Shown: positions 20,931-31,322, counted from the stretch's first letter. The stretch is DNA of 64,000 bases from Topomyia yanbarensis (GCF_030247195.1 NC_080671.1:416278044-416342043), one strand, 5' to 3'. Numbers and translations: made by a program. The notes: generated from the sequence alone by a model not told the origin.

Positions 20931-21830
20931 CATGTATTTTTCGCTTCAAAACTTTCAATGTGAGAATTCCTCTTCGCGAAGAATGGCTGTCTGGCTGGAT
21001 GGAGCGTCAGCTTGAAGAATACGTAGTTTGTTTTACTGACGGTTCTTTGTTGGAGGGCCGAGCCGGTGCTGGTGTCTATTGTCATGAAATGAGATTAAAC
21101 CAATCTCATTCGCTTGGTAGATACTGTACCGTATTCCAAGCAGAAATATTTGCGATTCTGTGTGCCGCACTTCAACAGGGAATTTGCGGTGAAAGAATCT
21201 ATTTTTGCTCTGACAGTCGGTCTGCCCTGAAAGCACTTAGTTCGGCTGATTCGAGATGAAATTGGTAATCGCATGTCGAACTCAAATCGAAGAACTTAGC
21301 CTTTCAAATGCTATCTACCTTCTATGGGTACCTGGTCATTTCGGTATTACTGGAGAAGAATGGGCGGACGAATTGGCTAGAGTTGGTGCCGCGACTGACT
21401 TCGTTGATCCAGAACCAGTTCTACCACTGTCGATAAGTTGGATAAAGCACAAGATTCGTTCTTGGGCTGTATCCGAACATGCCAACCATTAGTGTAGCTT
21501 GCAAGTTTGCGTTCAAATAAAGACTTTTCTGAAGGATGTGAGTCCGAAAATGTCAAAGAATTAGTTGCATTTTTCCAAGCACAACTGACGTATTCTAATC
21601 AGGGCACTGACTGGACATAGCAACCTCAATTATAACATGGCTACTATTCAGCGCGCTGAGTATTATTCATGTGATCTTTTTGAATCTGATTACGGAACTT
21701 CATCTAATTTGATATGCAACTGCCCTGTAGTAATGCAATTACGTATCCGGATTTTTGGTTCTCCATACTCTCCATCCAGTGTGGTAAGAAGCGATAGTTT
21801 TGGCCGTACTTGAATGACAATATCTCCTCG
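20930..21830 (+). pseudogene. LOA-clade LINE copy B, RNase H and C-terminal knuckle
   Basis: A domestic-type RNase H follows the RT: VVCFTDGSLLEGRAGAGVYC near 21025 (DGS catalytic start), YCTVFQAEIFAILCA near 21125 (Glu), YFCSDSRSALKAL near 21200 (Asp) and LLWVPGHFGITGEEWADELA near 21320 (HxGxxGNxxAD region). A frameshift near 21257 splits it. Near 21655 a Cys-rich motif (YYSCDLFESDYGTSSNLICN) matches the C-terminal knuckle of LOA elements. The presence of RNase H supports the LOA/I-group assignment. Confidence 0.75.
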
Positions 21831-22040
21831 GGGGTGTTGTCGTTCGATTATCTCAATATCCCCTCGGGGGTGTTCAACAATTTTTATTTAAGCAGTGAGC
21901 GGATCAACACTGTTGATATATGCGCTCACTGCTTAAATGAAAATTCTAAATTCCTCCGTGGGTTGGAAGATTTATTCCTGCTATTGTAGCACCTGTAGAT
22001 CGTTCAGCATCCCTCCGGGGGTGTTAGAATGCTGCGTTTT
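21820..22040 (+). repeat. LOA 3' tail with repeated CGGGGGTGTT motif
   Basis: After the coding remnant the motif CTCGGGGGTGTT occurs near 21827 and 21862, and CTCCGGGGGTGTT near 22013. Between them sits the hairpin 21886-21938. Such repeated 3' motifs are common in LINE tails where the RT recognises its template. Confidence 0.5.
21886..21938. repeat. perfect 16-bp inverted repeat (hairpin)
   Basis: ATTTAAGCAGTGAGCG (21886-21901) is exactly inverted at 21923-21938. The loop itself holds TCAACA/TGTTGA, so the structure can extend. It may be the 3' recognition hairpin of the LOA element. Confidence 0.7.
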
Positions 22041-22375
22041 AATTCTTCTGTGTCGTTATTTTCCTTCTTTCCCCAATCCTTCCCATCAGGAAAATGATGA
22101 AAAGACGATTCCTGGCAAGGCACAAATCTCCGATCAACATGGGAAACGTGCCATTTGAGCCAGACGCTACTGATTCCTGATTCCATATGAGCACGTAAGG
22201 TTTGTAACGGAACCGTGAATTGTTTAGAGGCTTATCGAATACTGGCGCCATCTTGAACAGATTCTATTGCGTTCGATGTGTCCTTTTCACTTAGTTTTGG
22301 CGTTTTTCGAATGAAATTAAGCATAATTTTTCTTTCAAAATAACCCAAATTTACAATGTAGTAGTGACCTATAGT

Positions 22376-22689
22376 TAGGAATGCGCGATGTCGATGCGGT
22401 TTTTTTAAAATCGATTTTTTTTCAGCTTGAATAATCGATGTTTTGCATCCGATATATTCGGTTCGATGTTTGACAACATCGATTTTATTGATTCAATAAA
22501 GTCGATTTTTCTTTCAAAATTCCCATTGAAAAAAAGCAAATTTTTCCACAATCGATCTTTTTATCTCGAAAAAACGATTTTGGCATCGATTTTTCCCGGC
22601 TCGACACTGCTTCGCTCACATCGATTTTTTCGAATTAAAAAGGTCGACGTAGCAAACTCGATTTTGTTTTTCCAAAATGCCCATCACTA
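22376..22689. mobile_element. hAT-like MITE with internal ATCGATTTT repeats
   Basis: The ends are TAGGAATGCGC and GCCCATCACTA (inverted, imperfect; TAGTGATGGGC is a known style of hAT end). A perfect 8-bp duplication CCTATAGT flanks it at 22368-22375 and 22690-22697. The 314 bases contain about ten ATCGATTTT/AAATCGA motifs, which look like subterminal binding sites. No protein is encoded. Confidence 0.8.
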
Positions 22690-22697
22690 CCTATAGT

Positions 22698-23711
22698 GCC
22701 CCCAAGTGTATTTTTCATGTTGATTTCCGTATTTTTTCAAACACAAAAAATCAAAAAAAAGCCAACACAACAATCGTGTTCAGCATTAAGTTTTACGCAA
22801 GAAAAAACTCACCTGACATTTTTTACAGTGATTAAATGTACTGTACTGAAGACAAAAGACAATGCGTTTTCACAGAACAACACGCAAAAACATAAACGAC
22901 GCCGTACTAATACAGCTAATCCACGATAACACCCGAGATGACAGTCGTCAACGATGTTCCTTACCTTGTATCTAATTCAGGCGACACGAGCGACCTCTGC
23001 AATAACATAGCCAAGAATACACTTATAATCATAATATAATTTAAGCTTATCCTGAGATATATCATTTTTAACGGAAAACCCCCAATTTATTATATAAAAC
23101 TGCAACCGCACAACGACAAAAATCCCACTTGAGTATACTGAGTTCATACATAATTTATCGTGAAGTACATGAGAAATAACGAAAAACTACGTTTTTGTCT
23201 TGCCTCTAGCTGATCAGGGTCGGTTTTTATAACCATTTGAAGATTTTCTCAAAAATTATCGATAAAAATTTAATGTTACATTGTAAAAAGCGAGGAAAAA
23301 TAGCATAGTTGTCGGCACTGCCGCTAAAAACATATATTTTTCTATACTTCTTGAATAATTTCCTTCTAAAACATCTTGCGGTTTGAATTGAGAGTAAATA
23401 GAACCAGATAATATAATCAAAAGAAAATCAAGGCTTTTAGCCATTTGTCAAAACGGGAGGTGCTCCTAAAAACCGAGGGGTGTTTCAATTGACATAAAAA
23501 TTTAGATTTCTATATATTGGCCCTCGATGAATCATTTCTCCAAAATTGGCTTAAATCTGTGAAGGTCGATTTCAAGTTCCCATCTTTTTTTATCATTTTG
23601 CGATTAAAAATCGTTTTTCTTGAAATGTGCTAAATGACGCTTGTCATAAGATAGCACAGCAGGGACGATTTATTTCATGCACTTGCGTGTGAGCAAAAAT
23701 TGGAGAAGGTA
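22698..23711. other. AT-rich spacer without recognised features
   Basis: No coding or repeat structure could be supported. The short open frames are low-complexity. Confidence 0.35.
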
Positions 23712-24797
23712 GTACCGTAAACCGGGGTGACTTTGATTACTCGAAACTTTTTTCGTAGATCGCTTATTAAACCAGAATAGTCTACCGAATCATTTTAATT
23801 TGAAATGATTTTTACTCCAAACTTATAAAATAATGATTTGTTATAATTTTTGAGTATATTGTTCGGTTTTTGGGTACAAAAACTACAAAAAACCGAAATG
23901 TGACTTTTCCTTATTTTTACGAAGCTTCGTAAAGTGTCTATTTTTTATAAAAGAAATAAATCTCAGATTTAGGCAAGAGTAATAAATTACGAGCGAGTTT
24001 GTATTTTCCTTTAGAGTGGGATGTGCCAAATTTACTTTTAAGAGTTTGTTTACTTTAAATACAATTTTTTGTGAAACTAGTTGGCAATTATTTCCAATTA
24101 TTTAAAGTTAAAATTCGCAACATTTTTTTATTATTCAATAATCCAACGTGTTAAAATGGATGAAACTTGTTTTACATTGATAAAATACTAAAATAAAACA
24201 ATTTTAGCAGTTTTAAAGGTTTTCAGAATTTTTTATTCTATTTGCACACAATTTATACGAATTTTGGTTATTCGAATTTTATAGTACATTGAAATACTTT
24301 GTATAATACCAATTAACATCTATTTAAATGAGTATCTTTCCAGTATTGGTTTTAACAAACATTTGAATGAAAAACTTTGACAACAATTACTTAATGTGGG
24401 TGAACATGCAGGTTATCAATGTCACCCCGGAATTCGAAAACGGACTTCAACTTGAAATCATTTTTGGAAAAATAGCTGTAAGCGGATAATTTCACGTAAA
24501 ACCATCCAATCTTGTTCTCCATACATCAGTACATGTTTTAAAACTATTAAACTTGAAAAAAATGTGTTGTGTCTATAAATATGTGATGATGACTTCGAAA
24601 AGTGATCAATAGGTTTGTTCCAGTACTAGGAGAAACTGGAAGTACTCCGAAGCTAACAGGGAGAAAATCGTTCCTGTCTTTTTTCTTCCTCTGGTAGCAA
24701 ACCGGAGTGAAAAGGAGCAAGAATTTTTTGCTCCGGAGCAACAGGGAGTAACTTCCGTGTACTGGAACAAACCTAATGTCACCCCGGTTTACGGTAC
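23712..24797. mobile_element. inverted-repeat element with GTACCGTAAACCGGGGTGA ends
   Basis: GTACCGTAAACCGGGGTGA at 23712-23730 is exactly inverted at 24779-24797. Part of the end (ATCAATGTCACCCCGG) is also repeated internally near 24416. The ends are consistent with a TA target duplication but the palindromic GTAC makes it ambiguous. The interior is AT-rich and non-coding. A second MITE sits inside its right end (24611-24774). Confidence 0.7.
24611..24774. mobile_element. AGGTTTGTTCC MITE, copy 1
   Basis: The ends AGGTTTGTTCCAGTAC and GTACTGGAACAAACCT are exact inverted repeats, flanked by the 3-bp duplication AAT. Its relative at 40335-40500 is in the opposite orientation. Removing the MITE and one AAT restores the host element end ATCAATGTCACCCC, so the duplication is confirmed. 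A 3-bp duplication suggests a PIF/Harbinger-type mobiliser. Confidence 0.8.
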
Positions 24798-25078
24798 AAT
24801 AGGAGGCGCTTTGACACTGGTAGCTTGGTGGCAATAGTATTGACACATCGATTCATGCTAACGACAGGGGAAAATGATGGAGTTATGAGCATTTTTTTTA
24901 CCCGTGTCGGTAGCATAGTGTGCTAGTTATGCTAGCTTCTCAAGCATGTTGTTATTGTCCGACTGCAGGCAAACAGAAGGCAAAGAGTTCCTCACTCTCC
25001 ATTTCGATCGACCAAAGAGCAGTGATAAAAGATAACCGTTACTTCAGAATTCACAAAACCATCGTCATTTAAAAATTA

Positions 25079-25084
25079 TTTATT
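25079..25084 (-). terminator. poly(A) signal of the basic-protein gene
   Basis: AATAAA on the minus strand, about 100 bases after the stop codon at 25187, the usual spacing for a short 3' UTR. Confidence 0.55.
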
Positions 25085-25186
25085 GATTTCTGTTCATACT
25101 AATTTTATATATAACAATCTGTGATCCACTGGGGTTCAAACTTAACCTAAAAATTTTATAATCTAGAATCGATTCGACGAAAAGCC

Positions 25187-25669
25187 TCACAACTCAGTAC
25201 TTTGTACACTGCGATAGAGTTTAAGTTGAATATATTCCACTTCCGGTGCGTCCGATTGTTTCCGTGACTTCCGGTGAAACATGCGCGAAACGACTTTCGA
25301 CACCTGCCTCCGGACGGCTTTGAATTTTTTCAAACCCTTTTTTTCCTTGTTTTGACCGCTCAGCACACGTTCTAGCTGTACAACGGACTCATTGAACTCT
25401 GCAAATTGAGGGCTGGACTCTTCTTCGTGGCTATCCATGTGACCATGTTCGTCCCCATCAGCTTCGAAGCTCTGTTGCAGGGGTGAAAACTTTTCCCACC
25501 GGTTGATTCGCTCGGCAGCGATTGCCGCTTTCTTCTGCTCGTGCAGCGATCGGAGTAGGTTCCTCGCCAGAGGTGAGAGATTCGATGTCGATCTGTTCAG
25601 GCGTCTCGATGAACGAATCGAACGGCGTTGAGTGGCCGACCGGCGTACGAATGTTGGTTGATTATCCAT
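25187..25669 (-). CDS. basic 160-residue protein, single exon, function unknown
   Basis: The chosen start is the ATG at 25667-25669 (context ACGGCATGG), the first ATG after a predicted transcription start near 25729; the frame stays open further upstream but would precede that start. The protein begins MDNQPTFVRRSATQRRSIRS and is rich in Arg/Ser, then has a helix-forming stretch (LARNLLRSLHEQKKAAIAAE), an acidic middle (EADGDEHGHMDSHEEESS), a second helix (FNESVVQLERVLSGQNKEKK), a strongly basic segment (LKKFKAVRRQVSKVVSRMFH) and a C-terminal EYIQLKLYRSVQSTEL. No signal peptide or membrane segment is seen. The layout (helix, acidic, basic amphipathic helix) fits a small regulatory or membrane-binding protein, but no family was recognised. 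A short transcript with TATA, initiator and poly(A) signal supports a real gene. Confidence 0.7.
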   Translation of the reverse strand: MDNQPTFVRRSATQRRSIRSSRRLNRSTSNLSPLARNLLRSLHEQKKAAIAAERINRWEKFSPLQQSFEADGDEHGHMDSHEEESSPQFAEFNESVVQLERVLSGQNKEKKGLKKFKAVRRQVSKVVSRMFHRKSRKQSDAPEVEYIQLKLYRSVQSTEL

Positions 25670-25726
25670 GCCGTTGGTGATGAAGATTGTTGGAACTGAA
25701 CTGAACACAGGAATGGCTGAGTAACT

Positions 25727-25762
25727 AATGATGCCTAAACTAGGATTCGGAACATATTTATA
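25727..25762 (-). promoter_or_regulatory. TATA box and initiator of the basic-protein gene
   Basis: TATAAATA on the minus strand at 25762-25755 lies 33 bases before the A of an initiator-like TCATTAG (A at 25729). Two TCAGT motifs follow at about 25704 and 25699. The 5' UTR would be about 60 bases. Confidence 0.55.
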
Positions 25763-26764
25763 TTGCTTGTGTCCATCGCCATTTCTGATGCAGGCTGTTG
25801 CAGTGAAATGCATTTCGACTACAAAATTATTACCTGATGCCGTATCTTTTGCCAGATTTTTACGTAGAATGCAAGTGTGTGTCTGGTACATGCAGGTACT
25901 TCTTCTCATAGTTGGTAAAATGAGGAGTGGCACATCAGTGTTTGTACGCTTCTAACAGACGTACAATGTATTGTTGTTAGGACAATAAATTAATTATTTT
26001 ACTAACAATTTGTTCAAGTATGACTTAAACATGCTTGCATTATTGATCAATGAAATTGATATTTTGTTGTTAGGCTTCAGGAATGGTTCACTCCGAAATT
26101 TCGATTTGTGTGTAGAGCTTGTTCTCGGAATTTGATTTTTTCTGACAATAAACAATCTCAATGCTTCATTATGAAAAGTCATTCTCAAATTAACATAAAC
26201 CATAGCCCGTGCTGGCTATTGGGAAATGTTGATTTGAAAGCAAATGATTGCAGTGATGTTCTAGTAAATAAGGCATACCGGGGCTGTATTCAGTTTGCAT
26301 TTTATACCGCATTGATTTAAGTAGATCTTGCAATATAGAACACGTTGCATGAAAGAACAGGCTGTAGGAAACATCTCTGAATTTCATTAAAATTTTTGAT
26401 GCCTTGTTTCCATATGTGACGTGGAAAAGCCGCCAACTTACCCCGGGGCTCCCTATGTATGGGTTAAGATGGCGGAATGCCAGAAAATAAGTAAACAAAT
26501 GAAAATTCAATTACGTCGTGGGTTCTTATGAAATGTGCTGAATATCTATTCAACAAAACTTTTTATTATTCGACACTTCGATACTTCCGTTCCGTTCACT
26601 TACGATATTTCCGTTATATTTCAGTTTAAATACCCCGGTCTTTTGACTTCAAAGCGTATTCTATATTCAAAAGCAAACTTTCGAAATTTTTTGGACGCCT
26701 ACTTACCCCAAGCGCCAAATAGCCCCGGGCATTTCGAATCGACTTTTTCATACAAGCTTGCATA
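25763..26764. other. spacer without recognised features
   Basis: Upstream of the basic-protein gene and left of the Tc1 element. Open frames here are not protein-like. Regulatory sequence for the gene may lie in the first few hundred bases, but no motif was identified. Confidence 0.35.
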
Positions 26765-28843
26765 CAGTACTGGACAAAATAAATCATACGCTTGTTCTAA
26801 AAATGCATTTTTATCATATTAGCGTTATTTCTTTAATAAGCACGATGGCATGAATGGAAAAGTTTTTTAATTTGTTGCAGTTCAAACAATAGTAGAGACT
26901 GAGATTTTGATAATAATGAGGTATTTCTGCTAGAAATTTTTATATGAATAATTGTTCATTATAGGTTGGACAAAATAAATCATACACTTCAAAAATCACA
27001 TTTTACGATAAAACCAATTAAACCAATTTTGAAATTTTGGCATCACTGCATTCTTTGACAGCTCTAGTGCCAAGATAGATTTAGTTTTCACTCGACATTC
27101 TCAAAGAGAATAGGGAAAGAGACGAATAGTGTGAAGCCAAAAATACCTTATTGAGCAGACCAATCGTGCAATGTAAATAAACATTACTCATGCCTGAGTT
27201 GGAGGAGATAAGTATTGTACTTCTATCAAAAAAGAAATTTGAATTTTCGTCAGAATTTAGCTCAATCGTGATTGTAAGGTGCATTCTAGAGTATATGTAT
27301 GAGTAAAAATAAGCTTTAGAATTATTTCATCTCTTTGTTTCGAAATGCACATCGTTTGATAAACAAATCCATCGATCGACATACGGTTTGTTTTCAAAAT
27401 ATAATAGGAGTCATTTAAAGTGCTGCTTGTAGAAGCGGTTGCCAAAATTCTAGTGTTGAAATCATCATAAAGGGAGTGTTGCCGTTTTGACTGATTTTCA
27501 CTCTTCGTCTCTTTCACTATTCTCTTTGGACATTCTGAGTTGATTCCATTTTGAACATTAAAAATGTCTGGAAAGCAGATTTCGCTGGACGTTAGAAATC
27601 TGGTGATACGCGACCGTGAAAAAGACACTTCTTTTCGGGAAATGCTAAGCGATACTCAATTTCGATTGGAGCTGTGCAGCATATATGGAAGAAATATAAA
27701 ACACAAGGAATTGTTGGAAATTTATCCGGAAAAGGCCGCCATCGCTTGACGACGCATCGTGATGATGTCAGAATTGTTCGATTGGCTAAAAAAATCCGAA
27801 ATTGTCGTCGAGAAATATTGTGGAATCGTTGGATCTCAATGTTAGTCGAGGTACTGTTCGTCGGCGGCTCGCCGAAAGTGGACTAAAGAGCTGTTTTGCA
27901 TCTAAGCGCCCATTCATTAACAAACGAAACCAAAAGAAGCGATTGGAGTTTGCCAAAAAATACGCTGGTATGATTGTGGACTTCTGGAAAACAGTTTTAT
28001 GGACGAACGAGAGTAAGTTTGAGCTATTCGGACAAAAGCGACGTTCAAGAGTTTGGAGACATTCTGGTGATGCACTTAAGGAAGCATATATTCAAAAGAC
28101 GATGAAGCATGGAGGTGGAAACATTATGGTGTGGGGATCGTTCGCATGGTCTGGAGTCGGAAGCTTGGCACACATCAAGGGGATTATGACTGCTGATGTG
28201 TACATTGACTTGCTGCGTGAAAATTTGGCGGTTTCTCTTTTGAAAACTGGTCCAGAAACCAAATTCATTTTCCAACAAGACAATGATCCGAAGCATACTG
28301 CCAAGAAAACTACTGCGTTCTTCAAATCAAACAGGGTAAAAGTTCTTGAATGGCCTCCACAATCTCCTGATCTGAACCCAATCGAAAATTTGTGGGGTTA
28401 TTTGGATGGAAAAGTAGACAAGACGACAGTTTCCAACAAAAATGTCTATTTTGAAGCTCTCGAGACCACATGGGAAGAAATTGATCAGGAATATCTGAAA
28501 AACCTCGTGGAAAGTATGCCAAGACGATTGGAAGCAGTGTTGAAAGCTAAGGGTGGTCACACCAAATATTGAAAAGTGAAAAATAAATCGATAAAAGTTA
28601 TTGAAGAACAAACCAAAAGGTGTATGATTTATTTTGTCCATATCAATACAGTTTTCTTATTATAAATCAATACATATTGAGAAAGTCATGCATTATCGTA
28701 TATTTTCCATATCGGCAAATTTTTATCATGACAAAATACAGTAACATTCCCCAAGGGACCAGCCTGCTAATTTCAAAACCGGCTGAGATATTGATCACGA
28801 AAAATAAAAATAAGTGGTGTATGATTTATTTTGTCCAGTACTG
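26765..28843 (+). mobile_element. Tc1 element with paired (IR/DR) terminal repeats
   Basis: The outer ends are CAGTACTGGACAAAATAAAT at 26765 and its inverse ending at 28843 (25 bases perfect), flanked by TA. A second copy of the inner part (TGGACAAAATAAATCATACA) lies 202 bases inside the left end (26967) and, inverted, 203 bases inside the right end (ending 28640). This symmetric two-site arrangement is the IR/DR type known from some Tc1 elements. The body holds one transposase remnant. Confidence 0.88.
27564..28572 (+). pseudogene. Tc1 transposase (DD34E), frameshifted, first Asp lost
   Basis: The start MSGKQISLDVRNLVIRDREK is a Tc1 paired-type HTH N-terminus. The frame shifts near 27655 (next frame IWKKYKTQGIVGNLSGKGRH) and again near 27800, after which 28572 is reached without interruption (SRNIVESLDLNVSRGTVRRR; ETKFIFQQDNDPKHTA; PPQSPDLNPIENLWGYLDG). 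The second Asp (28279-28281) and the Glu (28384-28386) are 34 residues apart, giving the DD34E signature. The first catalytic Asp is Asn here (WTNESKFELFG, codon AAC at 28006-28008). Two frameshifts plus this change make it inactive. Transposase would bind the terminal repeats and excise by cut and paste at TA. Confidence 0.9.
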
Positions 28844-28882
28844 TACAATAAACCTTTCGTTTCGAGATGCACAATGCCACCC

Positions 28883-29310
28883 CAGGGTTGCCACTATTTT
28901 TCAAAGAAAATCTGGCACCTCAAATAAAAATGTCTGGCAAAATCTGTCACTTGACAGAGACCTCAAAGTCATCGAAATTTGGCATACATTTTTGTCTTCA
29001 TATAACAATAATTGATTTTTGATTGGGAAAACATGACCCGGATTTCCAAAATTTGTGTGTAACAATCTATAATTTTAAAATCTGGTAGAATGAGATGTTT
29101 GTCTTTTTGCTAGAAGCTTTAAAAAACTCTAGCTGTTCCAGATAAATCTTGAATAGTGCATCCCTTTGGGGTGTAACGTAGAATTCAAAATATCTGGAAA
29201 AATATGACAAAATTTAAGAAATCTGGCAAAATGTCTGGCTTGAACAAATGTCTGTTCAGTTTGGAAAAATCGAGAAGATTCCAGATAAATGTGGAACATT
29301 GGCAACGCTG
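28883..29310. mobile_element. hAT-like non-autonomous element, CAGGG family, copy 2
   Basis: The ends are CAGGGTTGCCA (28883-28893) and TGGCAACGCTG (29300-29310). It is flanked by GCCACCC on both sides (28876-28882; 29311-29317); with the shared C the duplication can be read as 8 bases, GCCACCCC. Internal AAATCTGG/TCTGGCAAAAT motifs occur at both ends. It sits 38 bases right of the Tc1 element. It is non-coding. Confidence 0.72.
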
Positions 29311-29317
29311 GCCACCC

Positions 29318-30059
29318 CTGTTATCTCCATATCGGATAAAGGCACATAGGATTTGTTCATCGCAGGTTTCGATTTTAATGCACCTTAGTAGGTACACAAT
29401 TCATAGTTTTGAAAATGGTGAAACTTACTGAGAGCTCATTCAGTTTAATAACAATAAACAAAATACTTAGGTAATTTAGTAAAACTATTGCTAGGTATAC
29501 CAAATCTATCCCATGTTATAGTAGAGCATATGGAGATTTAGATTGCCGTATCAGGTAACATATACTCTTTTATTCTGGTGCATAGCTTTTACTAGATAAA
29601 TAGAAATAGTTATGGAATTGCGTTTCGACTTTCGCGAGTCGAGCTTTGGCAGCATAACTACGAATCACTCAAGTCTACCAACATGTCTTCTGGCAAAGAC
29701 AGACTTTTCTCTCTTCAGAGAGAACCGACACGGTAAAGTTGTTGATAATATCATTTTAAACAGCTTTGTTGAAAATATGAAGGCTGCACAAATGCGATAT
29801 TTATGAAATTTTCTCAAACCAGTTCTTTTCAATAAAACTTTTTATTGTAAGCTTCAGAGACTACCTCGAATAGGATGTGATTTATTTTGTTTACAAAAAG
29901 CGGAAGAGATTTATCAATTACAGTAATATCAGAAAAACTTGTTTTGAAGTTTTTCTCTCATATATAGTCTAATATATTTCGATATTCTGAATACACGTAA
30001 TATTAATGCCTTCAATAAAATTGGTTATGGAATGTCTTCAACAGTTTTTTCTTCATTTT
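29318..30059. other. AT-rich spacer, possibly repeat-derived
   Basis: No gene was recognised. A GCGTTTCGACTTTCGCGAGTC motif near 29622 faintly resembles sequences at 12918 and 48187. Confidence 0.3.
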
Positions 30060-30210
30060 GGTTATAGAGGCCCTAAAGTCCTTAGGGTCTTTCGGTTTAT
30101 TTTTCAGGTTCAGAAAAATTTCTAACTTTATGTGCGAGGTTGGGAATCGAACCCAGGTGAGCTGCGTACAACTTGTCGACTATCCTACGAAAAATAGAGA
30201 CACTAGCCTT
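30060..30210 (-). repeat. possible tRNA-derived SINE fragment
   Basis: On the minus strand, GGGTTCGATTCCCAACC (30138-30154) is a very good RNA polymerase III B box with its T-arm context, followed by a CATAAAGTTAGAAATTTTTC tail. A matching A box could not be placed with confidence, and no tRNA cloverleaf forms. A Feilai-like SINE is the likely origin. Confidence 0.35.
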
Positions 30211-31159
30211 TGATGCAGAAGAATAAGCTTAACAAGAGCTGTTCAAGCGATTATCCAGCAAAATTGTTTCTTGGGTTGACAACCTAACTGCGAGCCGCCT
30301 AATTGAGAGGCGCTTATACGATTGGTAGAAGAGAAATTTCGACAAAAAATATATTTTTACCATCCGGACCTTAAATAATCCGTCTTTTGGATTGATTGTA
30401 TGTCATTTTTTATGAGAATCATAAAATCTGCTAGCTAATTTCATCCCCGCACTATCTAGTGTAAAATCTAGCACGAACCATTCTTGACACAATTATAGCA
30501 ATCAGGTAAGAATTGAAAATGAACCGTAAAACACTCTACCCCAGTTGAATGAGCCAAACTGAGGTAAAGCACTTCTTCCCTATTTGCATATTATTAGCCA
30601 CCCAAACAATCCGGCACCAAAACCAAACCCATAATCTCAACTATCTGTTTCGAATAGAACCACTCCACAATGCACTACACAGGGACTTGATTGCACCGTT
30701 ATGCGCCCACCCATCGGACCTGCGAACTGGGAAATCCCCATCCGTTTGCGCTTGTGTTCCAATTCCAACAGCCAACAGAAGAGAGAAGCCGGCTTTCGAA
30801 AGGCAGGTGAAGGATTCAGTTATGGTGGGGAAATCCTTGCTCCCGTCGGCAACTTGATCCGATTTCCTTTTTGTAACATTTGAGCTGGTAGTTTTGATTT
30901 TGGGAATTTCCCGACTCTAGACGGTCAGATTTAGAGGCCTGCTTGCCTGTCCTCCGGGGTCAGTCGCCGAGTTTGCTCGAAATCAGTTTGTAGAATAATA
31001 GGAGTTGAAGGAAGGGACAACAAAACACAAATAAGGGGCGGGTGCATTTTGGTCCGGTCCAATTAGTCACACAGTGCGGCTGCACGAGGATTACCTGCGC
31101 CATCTGAAGTATGAATTGTGAGTTTATGCGTATTTACACAACACTAGCCTAATAAATCG
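30211..31159. other. spacer, no supported gene
   Basis: A 102-codon open frame at 30549-30857 has no recognised domain and poor composition. Nothing else was identified. Confidence 0.3.
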
Positions 31160-31322
31160 CGTACGTGGGGTCCCACTGAGACGTCCAAAAAATTGTTTCA
31201 AAATCGTTCAACACGGGTCCAACGATGGACGTTCGTTGAACGGTTATTTGGACGTTGTCCAAATTGGTCCTACGAATGTCCTTCATTGGACGATTTTGAA
31301 ACCAACCGTTCTTAGAGGGGTA
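31160..31322. mobile_element. small palindromic MITE-like element
   Basis: GTTTCAAAATCGTTCAACAC near 31193 pairs with the inverted TTGGACGATTTTGAAACCAA near 31285, and GGACGTTCGTTGAACGG sits in the centre. The 160 bases fold almost end to end. Outer ends resemble CCCACTGAGACG and CCCCTCTAAGAACG in inverse, but no clear duplication was found. Confidence 0.5.

Noticed and set aside
22427..22929. Two open frames of 89 and 77 codons
   Set aside because: The first consists of the ATCGATTTT-rich MITE; the second is low-complexity AT-rich sequence with no domain.
30130..30210. tRNA gene
   Set aside because: Only the T-arm/B-box region matches; no acceptor stem or anticodon arm could be formed.
30549..30857. 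A 102-codon frame
   Set aside because: No recognised domain, no promoter or poly(A) context, and a competing frame overlaps most of it.
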